NCBI GenBank assembly: GCA_009731375.1
Contig: BJOX01000174.1
Coordinates: 393,856-457,855 of the forward strand
Length of the DNA: 64,000 nucleotides
From: Paulinella micropora
Lineage: Eukaryota; Cercozoa; Imbricatea; Euglyphida
Direction: 5' to 3'
In this document: piece by piece, positions 34,838 to 46,315 of the stretch
Position numbering within the stretch: the stretch's first letter is position 1
How the letters are laid out: every line of letters begins with the position of its first letter
Program-made: the position numbers and the translations under genes
Notes under the pieces: generated by a model
Database searches by the model: none
The model's input: only the letters and a program-made list of their open reading frames with translations
What the model was told of the DNA's origin: nothing

Positions 34838-35375
34838 CTATTATTATTATTATTATTATTACTATTATTATTATTATTATTCACAGGGAGATCGTAAGTA
34901 CATTGTCTCAAGTTTTTTAATGACATACCCTTGTCTAAAGCGGATATCCTATAATATAGTATTAGGGGGCCAGTCCTAATAGCTATATCCGAAGTCGGGG
35001 TGTATGTACCCAACCCTGCGATATACCGACACAAGTAGAGATTGACCGTGCTCAGGTACGACAGTATATAATGTATCGTAAAAAATAATTTAATGAAAGT
35101 TTCAGAGAACATTTCATTTTCGAAACATCATCCCAGGACTTGCAAAGGGTCATACCCGGGAACACCATCGCTCAGTACACTAGCGATCCCCGTCTACTGT
35201 GTAGTATCATTGTCGATCGACCTTTCGCACTCGTACGTTGCGATCGAATGCCAAGTTATATCACTGAATCATTTTAATATTCATATTGATAACTGATGAT
35301 GCATGATCAAATCACGATACGCCGTGGGCAATCAATCAGTTTATTTGAGACGCATAAAGAAAAATAGTTTCCTTG
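34838..35375. other. ATT tail and unique 3' flank of the gypsy element
   Basis: (ATT)n to 34880 and then unique sequence. A 3' LTR would be expected here, but I found no direct repeat shared with 44020-44813. Confidence 0.45.
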
Positions 35376-36116
35376 CTACTGCCTTCGTCTTCTGGCGCGG
35401 ATTTCTTTGCCTGGTGGAGGACCACCAACAAAAGTCAGATCGAACTTTGACTGTTCGAGAATGTCCCAGATCTTATTAGAGATTCCGCCCAACGATAATT
35501 CAAAAGGGACATCAAGCACTCCTCTTGGCAGTGTCTGAATGGTCCACGCAGTGTAATCCTTGTCTCTGGGAGTAATTGTATCATTCCATGTCTCGAGACT
35601 TTTTGCGTCTTTATATACTGGCAAATAATGTCTTGCCTTTGGATCCTCAACCGGGTCCATACTTCTCCAGAACTGGAGTATCGGTTGTGCTATCTTTGCG
35701 GCTGATGATATTTTGAGTGTCCGTGTGACACGCGTTTGTCGTGGGACTGCCACGACCCGCATCAAGTATAAGTCTGAGAGAGTGTCATCAGCGACCTTTT
35801 TCTCCGCTGGTCTCATCAGATAGAAAGCATCTTTCACCCATGCGATGGTTGCTATCGTATCGCCTTCCTTCCATCGCTCATGGACAATCTCAACGTTGCC
35901 AGCGTTTGGGTCAGTGTCCGTCCCCTCCTCCTCCTGGTGGACGTCTTTTGATCTCATCGACCTCATCGCCTTCCTCGGTTGGTCGTTGATAAAATCATTC
36001 CGCGCTCTCCTTAGCTGCGCCTCTGTGATCTTCTCCTTCTTTCCGCTATGCTCTCGCGGAGACTTAGACTGAGTCCCCACCGCGCCTATGCGGTCAGTCT
36101 TCTCCTTACTGTCCAC
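35376..36116 (-). CDS. Extra ORF downstream of integrase
   Basis: 246 codons overlapping the integrase end by 31 bp in another frame, with an ATG at 36116. Highly charged N-terminus, a middle with AKIAQPILQFWRSMDP, an Arg/Gly basic end (ARRRRQ). No signal peptide or membrane helix, so it does not look like an envelope gene. It is intact while the upstream polyprotein has four stops. No family recognised. Confidence 0.6.
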   Translation of the reverse strand: MDSKEKTDRIGAVGTQSKSPREHSGKKEKITEAQLRRARNDFINDQPRKAMRSMRSKDVHQEEEGTDTDPNAGNVEIVHERWKEGDTIATIAWVKDAFYLMRPAEKKVADDTLSDLYLMRVVAVPRQTRVTRTLKISSAAKIAQPILQFWRSMDPVEDPKARHYLPVYKDAKSLETWNDTITPRDKDYTAWTIQTLPRGVLDVPFELSLGGISNKIWDILEQSKFDLTFVGGPPPGKEIRARRRRQ

Positions 36117-37969
36117 CTCACCGGCGCCCGATAAGCATCTTCTTGGTCTATGCCAGCCTCCTTGTGGATGGGCGGCACCTCTTTGAAATCATCTTTCATC
36201 CGTTTTAACGCCTCCTCAACGGATTCATCTTCCAGTAAGAAGTGATCATACTTAATCAGCCTTCTTACATTCACAATTTGCACTTTGCCTCTACCCCTGA
36301 TCTTGTAGTTCAGAGGTCCCGTCTGTTCCATGATTTGATATGGTCCTTTCCAGTGAGTGAACAGCTTAGAGCTGACTCCCTTCGGGACCTGAGGATGGTA
36401 CAACAGTACAATATCCCCAACCTGAAATTTGATCTGATCCAAGTGCGCTTGTCGCACCCCTTCAGCATCAGTCTTTCGGCGCTCCGCCCCTCTATGCGCC
36501 CTGACTATTTGTTCCGCCTCCATCTTCACTCTAAGTCTCATCCCAAACAACTCATCCGCATCCGCCCAAGTGTCTTTTGGGTGAAGGAGCGAAGTCGGGA
36601 TATCAGGCTCACGCCCATATACTAACTGATATGGCGAGATTGAGCTCTTCGAGCCTCCTAACGCCGTAGAGGGTAGACAGTTCATTGCAAACGCAAATGA
36701 TGGTGCTGCCTCGACCCATGCTCTTTGATTCTCCTTCTTCGTGCAATACATCTTTAGCGAGGCTTTGAGGGGTCTGTGTACCCGCTCGATTTTCCCATTT
36801 GCTCGCGGGTTATAGGCAGTAACATATTGCCATTTCATCCCGTAATACTTAGATAGTTTGTCGATGACCTCGTTATTAAAGTCCGAGCCTCGATCAGAAC
36901 ATATCTTTCTTGGTACTCCGATCTGTGAGATGATCCTATCGATCAGCGCCTCGGCCGTCGTCTTGCCGGTAACGTCTTTGACAGGGATGATCCATACAAA
37001 GTTGGTGGCTCTGTCAATAGCCGTAAGGAGGTATTTGTAACCTTCCTTCGATTCTGGGAAAGGTCCCACATGATCAATGTGTATAAACTCAAACATCCCC
37101 GCATGAAGAGGAAATTCACCGATCAGGCCGAAATTTGCCTTCAGCGGTGTTTTGTTTATCTTGCACGGGATGCATGCGTCTACCGCCTGATCTATCTCCT
37201 CCTTCATCTTCTTCCACCAGAATCGTCTCGCTACGAACATGTGAGTTTGTTGTCGACCCGGATGCGCCGAAAGTGGGCAATTGTGGGCTGCGACAAATAT
37301 AAATCGTCTCAGACTCTCGGGCACCCAAAGAGTCCATTTGTCCGGCTGTGACGCATAGCGACCGTGAAGGCCCTTGTACCACAGTAGACCATCTCTCCAT
37401 CCCATCTCCTTCATCTGATCTTTGATCGCTTTCGTCATCTTTAGCTCATCCGGGTTCTGATATAACTGTATCAGTTCTTTAAACTCCGGATCTTGAGCCT
37501 GTTGTTGCCTCCATGCGGTAGGCGAGGCTATATGGATAGTACGATCTTCTAGCCGTACCCCGAATCTTTCCGGGTCATCATCTAGGTCACTTCTCCGCTC
37601 TTGAGGAGGCTCCGCATAAACTTCCTGCGTCTCCTCTTCCTCTCTTATGTTCGCCTTCGCATTCTCATATACCTCATAGGACCACTCAGCGTCCTCCTGG
37701 GTATGTAGCTCACAACATATCCCGTGATCCGGGCCTTGTGGACTGTACCGTAGACCCGTGCGGTCATATCGGACTCCACTCGCCATCTCCATCGCCTCAA
37801 TGTGGCTGACCTGATACACCTTGTCAGTGGACAAGTCTTCCATCTCCACCGTGGACACCAACGCCGATACTTCTGTGTTAAACTCTAGCCTAGAGAGGCT
37901 ATCAGCGACCACATTTCGCTTCCTCGGTAGATGGACCATTGTAAAATCGAAACAAGACAAGAACGCTTG
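36086..37969 (-). CDS. Gypsy RNase H tail and integrase
   Basis: Open from just after TGA 37970 to 36086. It begins with the conserved FDFTMVHLPRKRNVVADSLS block. The HHCC finger is H-x6-H (HNCPLSAH) then CIPC. The DDE core is visible: first Asp in FIHIDHVGP (about 37075), second in ICSDRGSDF (about 36890), Glu in NGKIERVHRP (about 36786). The C-terminal GPY-like module reads FQVGDIVLLYHP, THWKGPYQIME. No break in this part. Confidence 0.92.
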   Translation of the reverse strand, partial: QAFLSCFDFTMVHLPRKRNVVADSLSRLEFNTEVSALVSTVEMEDLSTDKVYQVSHIEAMEMASGVRYDRTGLRYSPQGPDHGICCELHTQEDAEWSYEVYENAKANIREEEETQEVYAEPPQERRSDLDDDPERFGVRLEDRTIHIASPTAWRQQQAQDPEFKELIQLYQNPDELKMTKAIKDQMKEMGWRDGLLWYKGLHGRYASQPDKWTLWVPESLRRFIFVAAHNCPLSAHPGRQQTHMFVARRFWWKKMKEEIDQAVDACIPCKINKTPLKANFGLIGEFPLHAGMFEFIHIDHVGPFPESKEGYKYLLTAIDRATNFVWIIPVKDVTGKTTAEALIDRIISQIGVPRKICSDRGSDFNNEVIDKLSKYYGMKWQYVTAYNPRANGKIERVHRPLKASLKMYCTKKENQRAWVEAAPSFAFAMNCLPSTALGGSKSSISPYQLVYGREPDIPTSLLHPKDTWADADELFGMRLRVKMEAEQIVRAHRGAERRKTDAEGVRQAHLDQIKFQVGDIVLLYHPQVPKGVSSKLFTHWKGPYQIMEQTGPLNYKIRGRGKVQIVNVRRLIKYDHFLLEDESVEEALKRMKDDFKEVPPIHKEAGIDQEDAYRAPVRWTVRRRLTA

Positions 37970-39811
37970 TCACCGCGCCAGCCGTCCCGTCTGTTCATGA
38001 TTCATCAACCATAACAGGTTATGATGATCAGTCCTGACAGTAAATTGAGGTCCTCCCCACAAATACTCTCTGAGCCTCTTGAAAGCCCATACCGCTAACG
38101 CCTCTGTTTGCCTTGTGCAATAGTTTCTCTCCGCCGCACACAACTTCCTATTAATAAACATGATTGGGCGTAATTTCTTCTCCTCATCCTCTTGTTGTAA
38201 TACAGCCCCAATCGCAAACTTAGATGCGTCTGTATCGACTACGAATTGTTTCGTAAAGTCGGGCATCGTTAACACCAATCCTCCGTCCTTCGGGTCTTTG
38301 TAAATAAGATCTTTGAGCGCATGAAAAGCTTGAAAAGCCTCTTCGTCCCACTTCTCAAAGTCTCCAAAATCTATCATTCTCTCCAACTTAGCCCGTGTTG
38401 CACCCCAATCGGTTATAAACTGGCTATAGTATTGCGCCATCGTAAGGAATGAGTGCAATTCAGTGCGGTTCTTCGGTATCGGTCGATTCATAATTTCCTC
38501 CCTCGTCTCCTTGGATATCGAGACTCGATTATGGGAGATCTCGTACCCTAAGTATGTCACACTCGTCTTGGCAAGTTGACACTTCTTCAGATTGCACTTC
38601 AGACCAAAAGCTCCAATGCGCCTGAATATATCGGACACATGATCGATATGCTCCTCCATTGTGTTGGAGTATACGATAATGTCATCGATATAGCAAAATG
38701 CATATTCTCCCGCCTTCTGTCCCCGCCTTCTCATAAAGCCTCCGTCAAACAAATCATCGTACTGACTGCTCAACATCTTCTGCATCGCCTTCTGGAAAAG
38801 TCCTGGGGCTTGCTTGAGGCCCATCGGAAGCACTTTCCATTGATATATTTCCATACCCACCACAAACGCCGTCAGCCATCTGGACTTTTCCTCCAGTGGT
38901 ATCTGCCAGAAGCCATTCTTAAGGTCAATGACCGAATAGAATTTTGCATTCCGCAGTACTCTCCTTCCTTCTTCTAATGTCGGGAGAGGATTTCTCTCTT
39001 CCTCCAGCACCTTGTTAACACGAGCATAGTTAACTGTCAGGCGCCATTCTCCTCCTGGCTTCGGCACTATTCTCGGTTGTGAGACTATTGGAGATGTTGA
39101 TCTCTCAATAAAGTCCTCATTGAGCAGCTGTCTTGCTAGCTCCTCCGCTATCTTCGCCTCATGTATACTCAAATTCGCCCTTCGTGGTGCCGGTGACGGC
39201 TCCGCACCCGGTATTTTGTAAATAACCGCAGTGAAATCTTCAGGCTTGACACCACCTGCATGTGGAGGGTCAAAAATTTCCTTGTTCGCCTCTAATTTGG
39301 CTTTTAAAAGCTCCTTCTCCCTCTCCGTACCTACTCCTTCTTCTAAAATTTTCCGCGCCGCCTCTTGAAAATCTTCATCAGACATCTTCTTATGCTGCTT
39401 GAGGGGTTCTCTGTCCTCCTCCAAGCCTAAGTCCTCTTCCGAGACATCATCTAGGCCCGTCTTTTCATACGTGACCGTGTCCGGCTCATCATCTTTGCCG
39501 AGCTCCACCAGCATGTCAATAAGTCTCGCGTATTGCAAAGGAGCCTTCCGGGTGTAGAAACCATCAAAGCATGTGAATGCTTGCGGTATCAATTTCAACT
39601 TGTCGAGGTCTCTGAGCTTCCGCTTGTATGCACTGCTCTGCTCACGAGTTCCCATACGACAAGCCACCACTAGCTGTTGCTTGCGAGAGGGTACCGGTAT
39701 AGGATGATCAATAAGCCGGTCCCTTATTTCCTGCGCCCATATCGCCTTCTCATTATATGGCAGGATAATAGTATACGGCTTATTATTTTCGAATAAAGTC
39801 CGTAAGCATTT
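37970..39811 (-). pseudogene. Gypsy reverse transcriptase and RNase H
   Basis: RT: IVPKPGGEWRLTVNYARVN, FYSVIDLKNGFWQIPLEE, LPMGLKQAPGLFQKAM and the catalytic YIDD box at 38681-38692. RNase H: VDTDASKFAIGAVLQQ (Asp near 38235), LCAAERNYCTRQTEALAVW, TDHHNLLWL. Length and order fit Ty3/gypsy pol. The frame ends at TGA 37970 exactly where the family has the conserved Trp of GRLARW, and the same frame continues downstream into the RNase H-integrase connection, so this is a TGG-to-TGA change. Confidence 0.92.
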
Positions 39812-39870
39812 NNNNNNNNNNTGATAATAGTATACGGCTTATTATTTTCAAATAAAGTCCGTAAACATTT
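39764..39870. repeat. 48-bp near-duplicate around a 10-N gap
   Basis: 39764-39811 and 39823-39870 differ at two positions. As at 8300 and 32798, the gap joins overlapping sequence; the two differences suggest two alleles or element copies were joined. Confidence 0.8.
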
Positions 39871-40578
39871 CTTCACTTCAGTTAGTGAACGCGGCCACGT
39901 GGGCTCGTCACCCCAGAAATCAGTAATAAAACTTTTAATAGTTTCTGGTGGAGTATCCGGGATTCGCCCCGTTCTCCTTGGTACAAACGCCTCCCTTTTT
40001 TCTTCTCCTACTTTCGCATGGAAACAGTATCCGTTAGTAATATGGACATCTGTTCCTACTCCTTCCGCGAATCTCGCCAACGACGGGCTTCTTTGTGCGA
40101 CACATATAATCTCCTCCTTTCGCTTCTCGATTAAGTCATCAATAGACTTTTTGTCCCAATGGCATGTCGGAACCGTGACAGTGCACACTTGGGATTCCCA
40201 ATTGTCGGTCCAGGACAGCTCATCCGGCCTTACGACATGGGGGTGAACGTACACCTCAAGTGCCTCATGTGCGATGGCAATCTTTTTGTGATCCGTCGCT
40301 AGACTCAGCTCATAAGCCTCATAAGAGTCAGTAGCGTTGAAGGGATCAATATCGTTCTCTTCTCCTCTTTTTACTCCATGTATCACTCGCCGTGTGGCGC
40401 AATCAATCACAGCCCCCATCGTAGCCAATTGGTCATACGACAGTAATATTTATCCGTGGTAACCGGGGACGACATAGAGGTCCATGCGGTATACTCGTGC
40501 GGATTTTAATTTAAAGGTCAGTGTGATGATGCCCGTGATGACCGTCCGGCTACCCACTCCCTTCAGATGCCCGTCGAA
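39822..40578 (-). pseudogene. Gypsy protease C-terminal part and linker
   Basis: After a one-base slip in the A run at about 40578 the frame reads FDGHLKGVGSRTVITG, DLYVVPGYHG, stop TAA 40450-40452, ILLSYDQLATMGAVIDCATR. This is the end of a retropepsin: hydrophobic strand, then the ILG-x-D-like block (here ILLSYD) and the iD motif. A 200-codon linker follows before RT. Confidence 0.7.
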
Positions 40579-43500
40579 TTTTTTATATTTCTGTCCACCC
40601 AGTCCCGGTATCGACTTAAAAACTTCCTGCCGACAATATTAATATTCGCCATCGTATCATTACCAACTTTTAATATTGTCTTCAATGTTTCACAATAAAG
40701 TTCCGAAAAACACAGAGCATCGGGCCTGTGTATATTGGCTGCGAGAACAAGAACTTTACGTTCCAAATTTTGGAGTCTTGTCTCTAAGTTTTTCAACTCC
40801 TCCTTCTTCTCCTCCTGCTTCACCTCATTAACATTTTTATTATTCTGCGGTACTGGTGCGTTTACTATTTGAGCGACATTGTCTTGTGGTACTTGAGTAC
40901 ACACATTGTCTTTTTGCTCGCCACCCGCCGCGACCGTGGACTTTGAGTCTGTTCGTGGTTGTTTGCTTGGCCGAGGCGATACGTCTGCCATTGGCCTCCT
41001 CGCCTCCATCGCAAGTCTCGCCTTCCTATTTGCATCAGTTATCATTGGTAACCGTGCTGTATGAACGGGTATGAGACTACCTTGGGGCTGCAGTCTCTGT
41101 GTACCCACATCTTTGTTTTCACATAGAGGAAGCGTTGGCCCAGTCTGCACAACAGCATTAGAAAGCACTGTGACTTTAGGGTTAAACTTCACAGTCTTCT
41201 CCTTCCTCTCTTCTTCCCCCTCCAGTCATTCCACCACCTCGAAACGATTACCTTGAGTAGTGTCCGGGTAGGATGACGTATCGGTCTCCGAGGCAGTGTT
41301 GCAGGCCTGAGCTCGACCGAAATTCGGGTTGGAGCTTGCCCATGAGCCTCCTCCTCCTCTGGGTGGGGGGGCTGGAGCCCGAAAAGCTCTCCCTCCGTAA
41401 GGGGTATATCCCCGACCTCCTCCTCGTCCTCTCTGAGGGGTTCCCTGCCACCTCGGGGCTCCTCTCCATGCTCCTCCTCCTCGTCCTCCTCCTCCTCGTC
41501 CTCCTGCTCCTGCTCCTCCTCCTCGTCCTCTTTGAGAGGCCTTTGAGTTCTTTTGTCTCTCCCTTTCCTCCTTCTTCTTCTTCATCCTCTTCATGTAGGC
41601 AATAATTGCCTCTCTTAACTCCTCATCATCACACTGATTGGCATACCAGCCTTCGTTCATAGCGGCAATCTGAAGCATATTGAAAAGGCCCGGTTCCTTG
41701 CCTTCCGTCTTGCTCAGAAAATTTGCCCTTGCTGTTGGGTTCTGCCTATCATGATTGAAAGAGCAGTCTCTGTTCTCCATCTGTGCCTTACACTGCAAGC
41801 CCGCGAACCACCTCCAGCATGCGGTCTTCAGGTCTGGCTCTCTCTGTCTCTTCCAACCGGCAACTCTGTTTGTGTACGTGGCTTGTGCGCCAACAGGTAC
41901 ACCGCCTGCCTGTGTCATATGTGCCTCCGTGACTGAGTCCAAGTGCGAGCATGCACTCATCACTTCTTGAAACAGTGCTGCCGGAGCAACGTTTCGAACC
42001 GTAGTTTCGAACACGTGTGTCTCGAGGAAGTTCTTGGACTTCACTGTACTAAACGTCGAGCATTCTTGTATGAGTTGAGTAAGCTTGCTCGGGTGCACTG
42101 TGTGTAACGCCGAGAAGAAATAAAGAATGATCGGCTTGCGACCATAGAATAGCCCATAGGAGGAAACTACCTCCGTAAGGGTCGCCGCCAAGCCAACAGC
42201 ACTCCTCAAACTCATCGCCACTGTCTCAAAGATTTCAAATCCTATGAGAGTACCAGTGCAGAGATGCTGGTATCCATGAGATTGAAAATATGAAATAAGT
42301 GTGGCCACCGCCAGTTCACACTGAGCGTCTAGGCCTGTTGCATTGTTTCTCTTAATCTCCTCCTTCTTTCTCAAAAGCTTGTACTGTGTTAAATCGAATC
42401 CCTGCGAGACTAGAGATTAGTCAAAAACAGTAACAAGAGCCTCATATTCCCGAGGTTCATCACAAGGAAAAGCCTTCATGCAGACATTGATCTCTTTGAG
42501 CTTGCTCAAAAGCGAAGCATCAGAGTCTTTGTCTGAGCTCGTCTTGGCATATAGCATGAGACTTGCCACTCCTCCTTTCTTCCCCTTGAAGGCATTTATG
42601 ATGTTTTGTCTGTCCTTCTTCTCCGTGTTTGTGACCACCACCGTAGTTGAGCCCGGGGCTGTAGGGGCTGGTGGGGCAGGAGCTGGTGGGGGAAGATATG
42701 TCGGAGGGTGTGCCCTTGCACCACTCACTTTTGCTTTCATTCTTTCCAGTCTCATCTTCTTCTCGAACTCCTCATTCTCTTTCGCCTTCTTCTTCTCAGA
42801 TATCACCAGCTTTTGAGCATGAGTGATAAAGGCCACCAATTCAGAAGCAGATCTGAGAAAATTATATTTCTCCACATATTGGTCAACACCTGCTTTGTTG
42901 GCGACCGGTGGTGCGTTAGTTGATTTAAGGACAGAGTGATCCTTGGTAGGAATCCATCTCTTCCACGCCTCCTTGTGCAATAACGCACCCATCAACAGTC
43001 TGATCTTGGTCAGTATTCTGTCAGTCTTCTCTAACTCATCAATCACAGGATGTAATTCTCCTGCTGCCTTAATGCTTCTTTCCATCTCTGCCTTCCCCTC
43101 CTCCAAGGCCTTCATTTCTATCGTAAAAAAATGAAATACGCCATTCGAGTTTTTCGAACCCAGAATGTTCTTCATTTTTGTTATATCGACTGCCTCTTGA
43201 CCAGTCGCGAGGAATCTGGCCTTTGCTCTTGGATTTGTGTACTGGAGGTAACCCTTACACCGTGGGCCGTATGAACGTTCCCAAATCAGGGTTTGAGTAT
43301 GTACCCCAAAGATAGCATCCAGTAGTTCAAGGTGGGTATGTGAGTCCCCAAACTTGATATGCTGTATCTTCTTTCTCTCTTCTTGATCAGAGACCAGTTT
43401 GCCGAGGAGCTGTGCTGTGTTTGATAATGGGATATAGACATCCCTTTTAGCACGACTTCTCTCTCTTCTTTGATCCTGAGGGATCCACACATAAGTGTCC

Positions 43501-43616
43501 TTCCCTACCCCTATCTTGTTATCAAACTCTTCTTTAGAGAGGTCATAGTGGGCTTGCACCCACTGTTGTTCCTCCACTGTGATCTCCTCCCTCTCAATAT
43601 GAATCAAGTCGATCAT
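40563..43616 (-). pseudogene. Gypsy gag region through start of protease
   Basis: One frame runs from ATG 43616 to 40563, broken by TAA 42417 and TGA 41226. First part (399 codons): charged helical capsid-like protein with a proline-rich segment (YLPPPAPAPPAP). Second part (about 380 codons): a CCCH-type finger (C-x8-C-x8-C-x3-H around NRDCSFNH, near 41760) and an RGG/GGG-rich tail, which would bind RNA as a nucleocapsid. Third part leads to the protease start (KVGNDTMANINIVGRKF), where the expected D-T/S-G triad reads D-T-M. The two stops do not shift frame, so either they are point mutations or the proteins were made by readthrough. Confidence 0.75.
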
Positions 43617-43816
43617 TTTCGTCCTCCTCCCGTTTGGGCAGGTGGCATGGGATTACCATATGCTCCTCCTCCTCCTGTCTCTTCTTGTTCAAATCCTCCT
43701 CCATTTTCGTCTCCTCCATATCCTCCTATGTCGTCCCAGCTCTCGTCTGCTCCTCCTCCCACTCCTTCATCTCCTCGCCCTCCTCCTACTCCTCCTACTC
43801 ATCCTACTCCTCCTAC

Positions 43817-44020
43817 TCATACTACTCTTCGTCTATTTATCTCTGTTCTTCCACCTACTCCTCCTTCTTCTTCTTCTTCTTCGTCTTGTCCTCCTCCTCC
43901 TCCTCCTTCTTCATTCAATCCTCCTCCTCCTCCTTCATTCAATCCTCCTCCTCCTCCTTCTTCTTCTTCTCTTTGTTCTGCTTCCAAGGAGTCACTCACC
44001 TCGGCGGTCTCTGTCGACAT
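43817..44020 (-). CDS. Glu/Gly-rich leader ORF of the gypsy element
   Basis: ATG 44020 to TGA 43817, 67 codons, acidic/glycine low complexity from a GGA/GAA repeat. In the neighbouring frame the sequence continues as glycine-rich protein down to 43620, but no single frame joins it to the 43616 ATG. It may be the true gag N-terminus after a repeat-length change, or a short upstream ORF. Confidence 0.4.
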   Translation of the reverse strand: MSTETAEVSDSLEAEQREEEEGGGGGLNEGGGGGLNEEGGGGGGQDEEEEEEGGVGGRTEINRRRVV

Positions 44021-44813
44021 GATGTCGTAGTAGTAATTAACAGGAGGACAGTGTCAGCTCCTATGTTTGGTTTTTTTTTTTTTTTTTCGTTCGTTTGTGT
44101 TCTGTTCCTCCTTCAGTCGATTGACTAGTGAAGAGAGAAACTAATAGAGAGGGTAGAATGAGATTCCCTGTCCTCTATGAAACACTGTTTGTATGTTTGT
44201 TTTGGTTTGAGAAAAATAGTCTTTGAGACTTTCTCCGATTTCTTGTTCTCCTTACTCAAATTCTCAAATTGCTTTCTCCTCCTTTTCTATATTGTATCTA
44301 GTATGAGGCACTAGGACCTACAAACAGATAGTAATAGAGAAGCTAGAAAAGCTCTCCTTGAGAAGTCGACAGTCGGTCGGATAGGTTCGCAGACCCAACT
44401 TTAGAAAACGATCAGAGATTTGCAAAAATACTCTGACGTATGTGTGAGATAATGCAGATAACTGCACAAACTAGAAGGGTAGAGTATTGTGCTCCTGTCC
44501 CTATGCTTGTTTGTGTTTTGTGTGTGTTCCTTCACTCTTCTGTCCACCTCCTTCTTCTTGGTCTCTGTGTGAGAACAGCAAGAACGACAGAGAGTTTGTA
44601 TCTNNNNNNNNNNNNNNNNNNNNNNNNNNNNNGTACAAGACACCTGCTTGAGTCCAATCAAATTATTTGTTTTGTGACAGAGAGTTATGAGGGAGCTGTG
44701 TTGGAGTATTTGTTTTCGTCTGACGTCCCCGTGTGAGACAGGTCAGTGAAAATTCACTCTGTTGCCTGTGTGGCAAAGCAGAAAGAAATCACCCTAGTGA
44801 TGTGGACTCTAAA
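44021..44813. other. 5' leader region of the gypsy element
   Basis: T-rich on plus, with Ns at 44604-44632. It should contain the 5' LTR and primer-binding site, but neither is recognisable. Confidence 0.4.
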
Positions 44814-45052
44814 TGTAATGCCCCCAATGATAGCTCAAGAAAAAGTCGGTAATACAACCAAACACAGTCCTCAAGAATGAGAATGATGTCTCGTTATATT
44901 AGCTCAGTGAAGCCGAAAGAGGAAAACGGCAACAGACCAGGAATAAAATGGCATCAGGTCCAATCCGGACAAATAATACTGAAAAACAGGCTGGTGCACC
45001 TGTCACCAGGAAAAGGTACTTTTTACCGGCTATCCGGGTGGTGATGCCTACA
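44814..45052 (+). repeat. TG..CA-bounded dispersed repeat, copy 3 (239 bp)
   Basis: Same ends as copies 1 and 2 with two small substitutions and 29 extra bases in the middle (AATAATACTGAAAAACAGGC region). It lies between the gypsy leader and an LRR scrap. Confidence 0.7.
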
Positions 45053-45159
45053 AATCTGAAAAATGTATGTGTCAACATACACACACATATTGTTCAATGA
45101 ATGCATCTTGCTTTCCGTCGAACGTCACACAAAAAAATTATTGTTTCACATATTGCTAC

Positions 45160-45330
45160 CCGCGCGGTAGCACACTCATAAAAGTACATATTGCATACGA
45201 AAACAAAACTGTAATCGAGCTACGCATGAGAGGAAACAAAATAGGACCAGCAGGCGCAGAAGCAATCGCAAACAGCTGTGACAACAGGCAGTGCAATACA
45301 AGTTGGGCCTGCCGCCGGTCCCAGAATTGA
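45160..45330 (+). pseudogene. LRR scrap next to the TG..CA repeat
   Basis: Plus frame reads TVIELRMRGNKIGPAGAEAI, a ribonuclease-inhibitor-type LRR, then a stop at 45330. It begins without a clear acceptor. The only other LRR sequence in the window (31898) also abuts a copy of the same repeat, on its other side. Confidence 0.6.
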
Positions 45331-45342
45331 GCATCAAGTGGT

Positions 45343-45769
<427 letters not shown>

Positions 45770-45770
45770 G

Positions 45771-46037
45771 TGCTTCTCTGTCAATGGCTGATGCATTTCT
45801 GCACATGCGCCTCCATCGTCTCACCCGTGAGGGGACAGTACGAAGAATTGACGATAAGCTCTAATGACACCCCCGCAAGGGCAGTTCCAACACTTCCAGA
45901 CGGGCCGGTATGTTCAATGAAAATACTGGTCCAGACGGATCGTTACGTTCAATGAAAATACTGGTGGCACCGACGGGAATCGAACTGGCGACAGGGCCCA
46001 GATGGTAGAACTTGACCACTGGGCTATCACGGTGTCC
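45771..46037 (-). mobile_element. tRNA-derived SINE, full copy 3
   Basis: 267 bp, minus orientation, same boxes as the others, with a 2-base insertion near 45836 and a few substitutions. Long (AAT)n abuts both ends (to 45769 and from 46039 to 46111). Confidence 0.9.
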
Positions 46038-46040
46038 ATA

Positions 46041-46113
<73 letters not shown>

Positions 46114-46171
46114 CTGACGGGTCACCTGGCAGGGACATTGAATTTGGTCCAGTTTTCGGAGACTGGAAGAC

Positions 46172-46315
46172 ATGCCTCTGGAGGACGAGAAAGCCTTCAA
46201 AGAATTTCTGAAATTCCTATCTCGGGAATTTTATATTTTTGGTGATAACGTGGTCTTCTCTCAGCGTGGAGCAGCATGGCGTGCCGAAGCTGCGCCAAAA
46301 ACAGTGCTGAACTAG
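46172..46315 (+). CDS. Small ORF of 47 codons, unknown
   Basis: ATG to TAG with varied composition (KAFKEFLKFLSREFYIFGDN), unlike the surrounding repeats. The frame is open upstream only to about 46142. It could be a scrap of a larger gene or chance. Confidence 0.25.
   Translation: MPLEDEKAFKEFLKFLSREFYIFGDNVVFSQRGAAWRAEAAPKTVLN

Larger units (their letters stand above)
35376..44020 (-). mobile_element. Ty3/gypsy-type LTR retrotransposon, decayed
   Basis: Minus-strand order is gag, protease, reverse transcriptase/RNase H, integrase, then an extra ORF; RT before integrase is the Ty3/gypsy order. In-frame stops lie at 42417 (TAA), 41226 (TGA), 40450 (TAA) and 37970 (TGA), and there is a +/-1 slip in an A run near 40578, so this copy is dead unless some are assembly errors. 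A ten-N gap at 39812-39821 is flanked by a 48-bp near-duplicate; collapsing it keeps the frame. LTRs and primer-binding site were not found. Confidence 0.9.

Noticed and set aside
37970-37972. TGA as a tryptophan codon
   Set aside because: The glycosyltransferase and the 55-60 kb gene end in TGA and use TGG for Trp; TAA also interrupts the element, so mutation is the simpler reading.
44814-45052. TG..CA repeat as the 5' LTR of the gypsy element
   Set aside because: No primer-binding site next to it, and the other copies lie outside the element beyond a SINE and gaps. Left open as solo LTR or TRIM.
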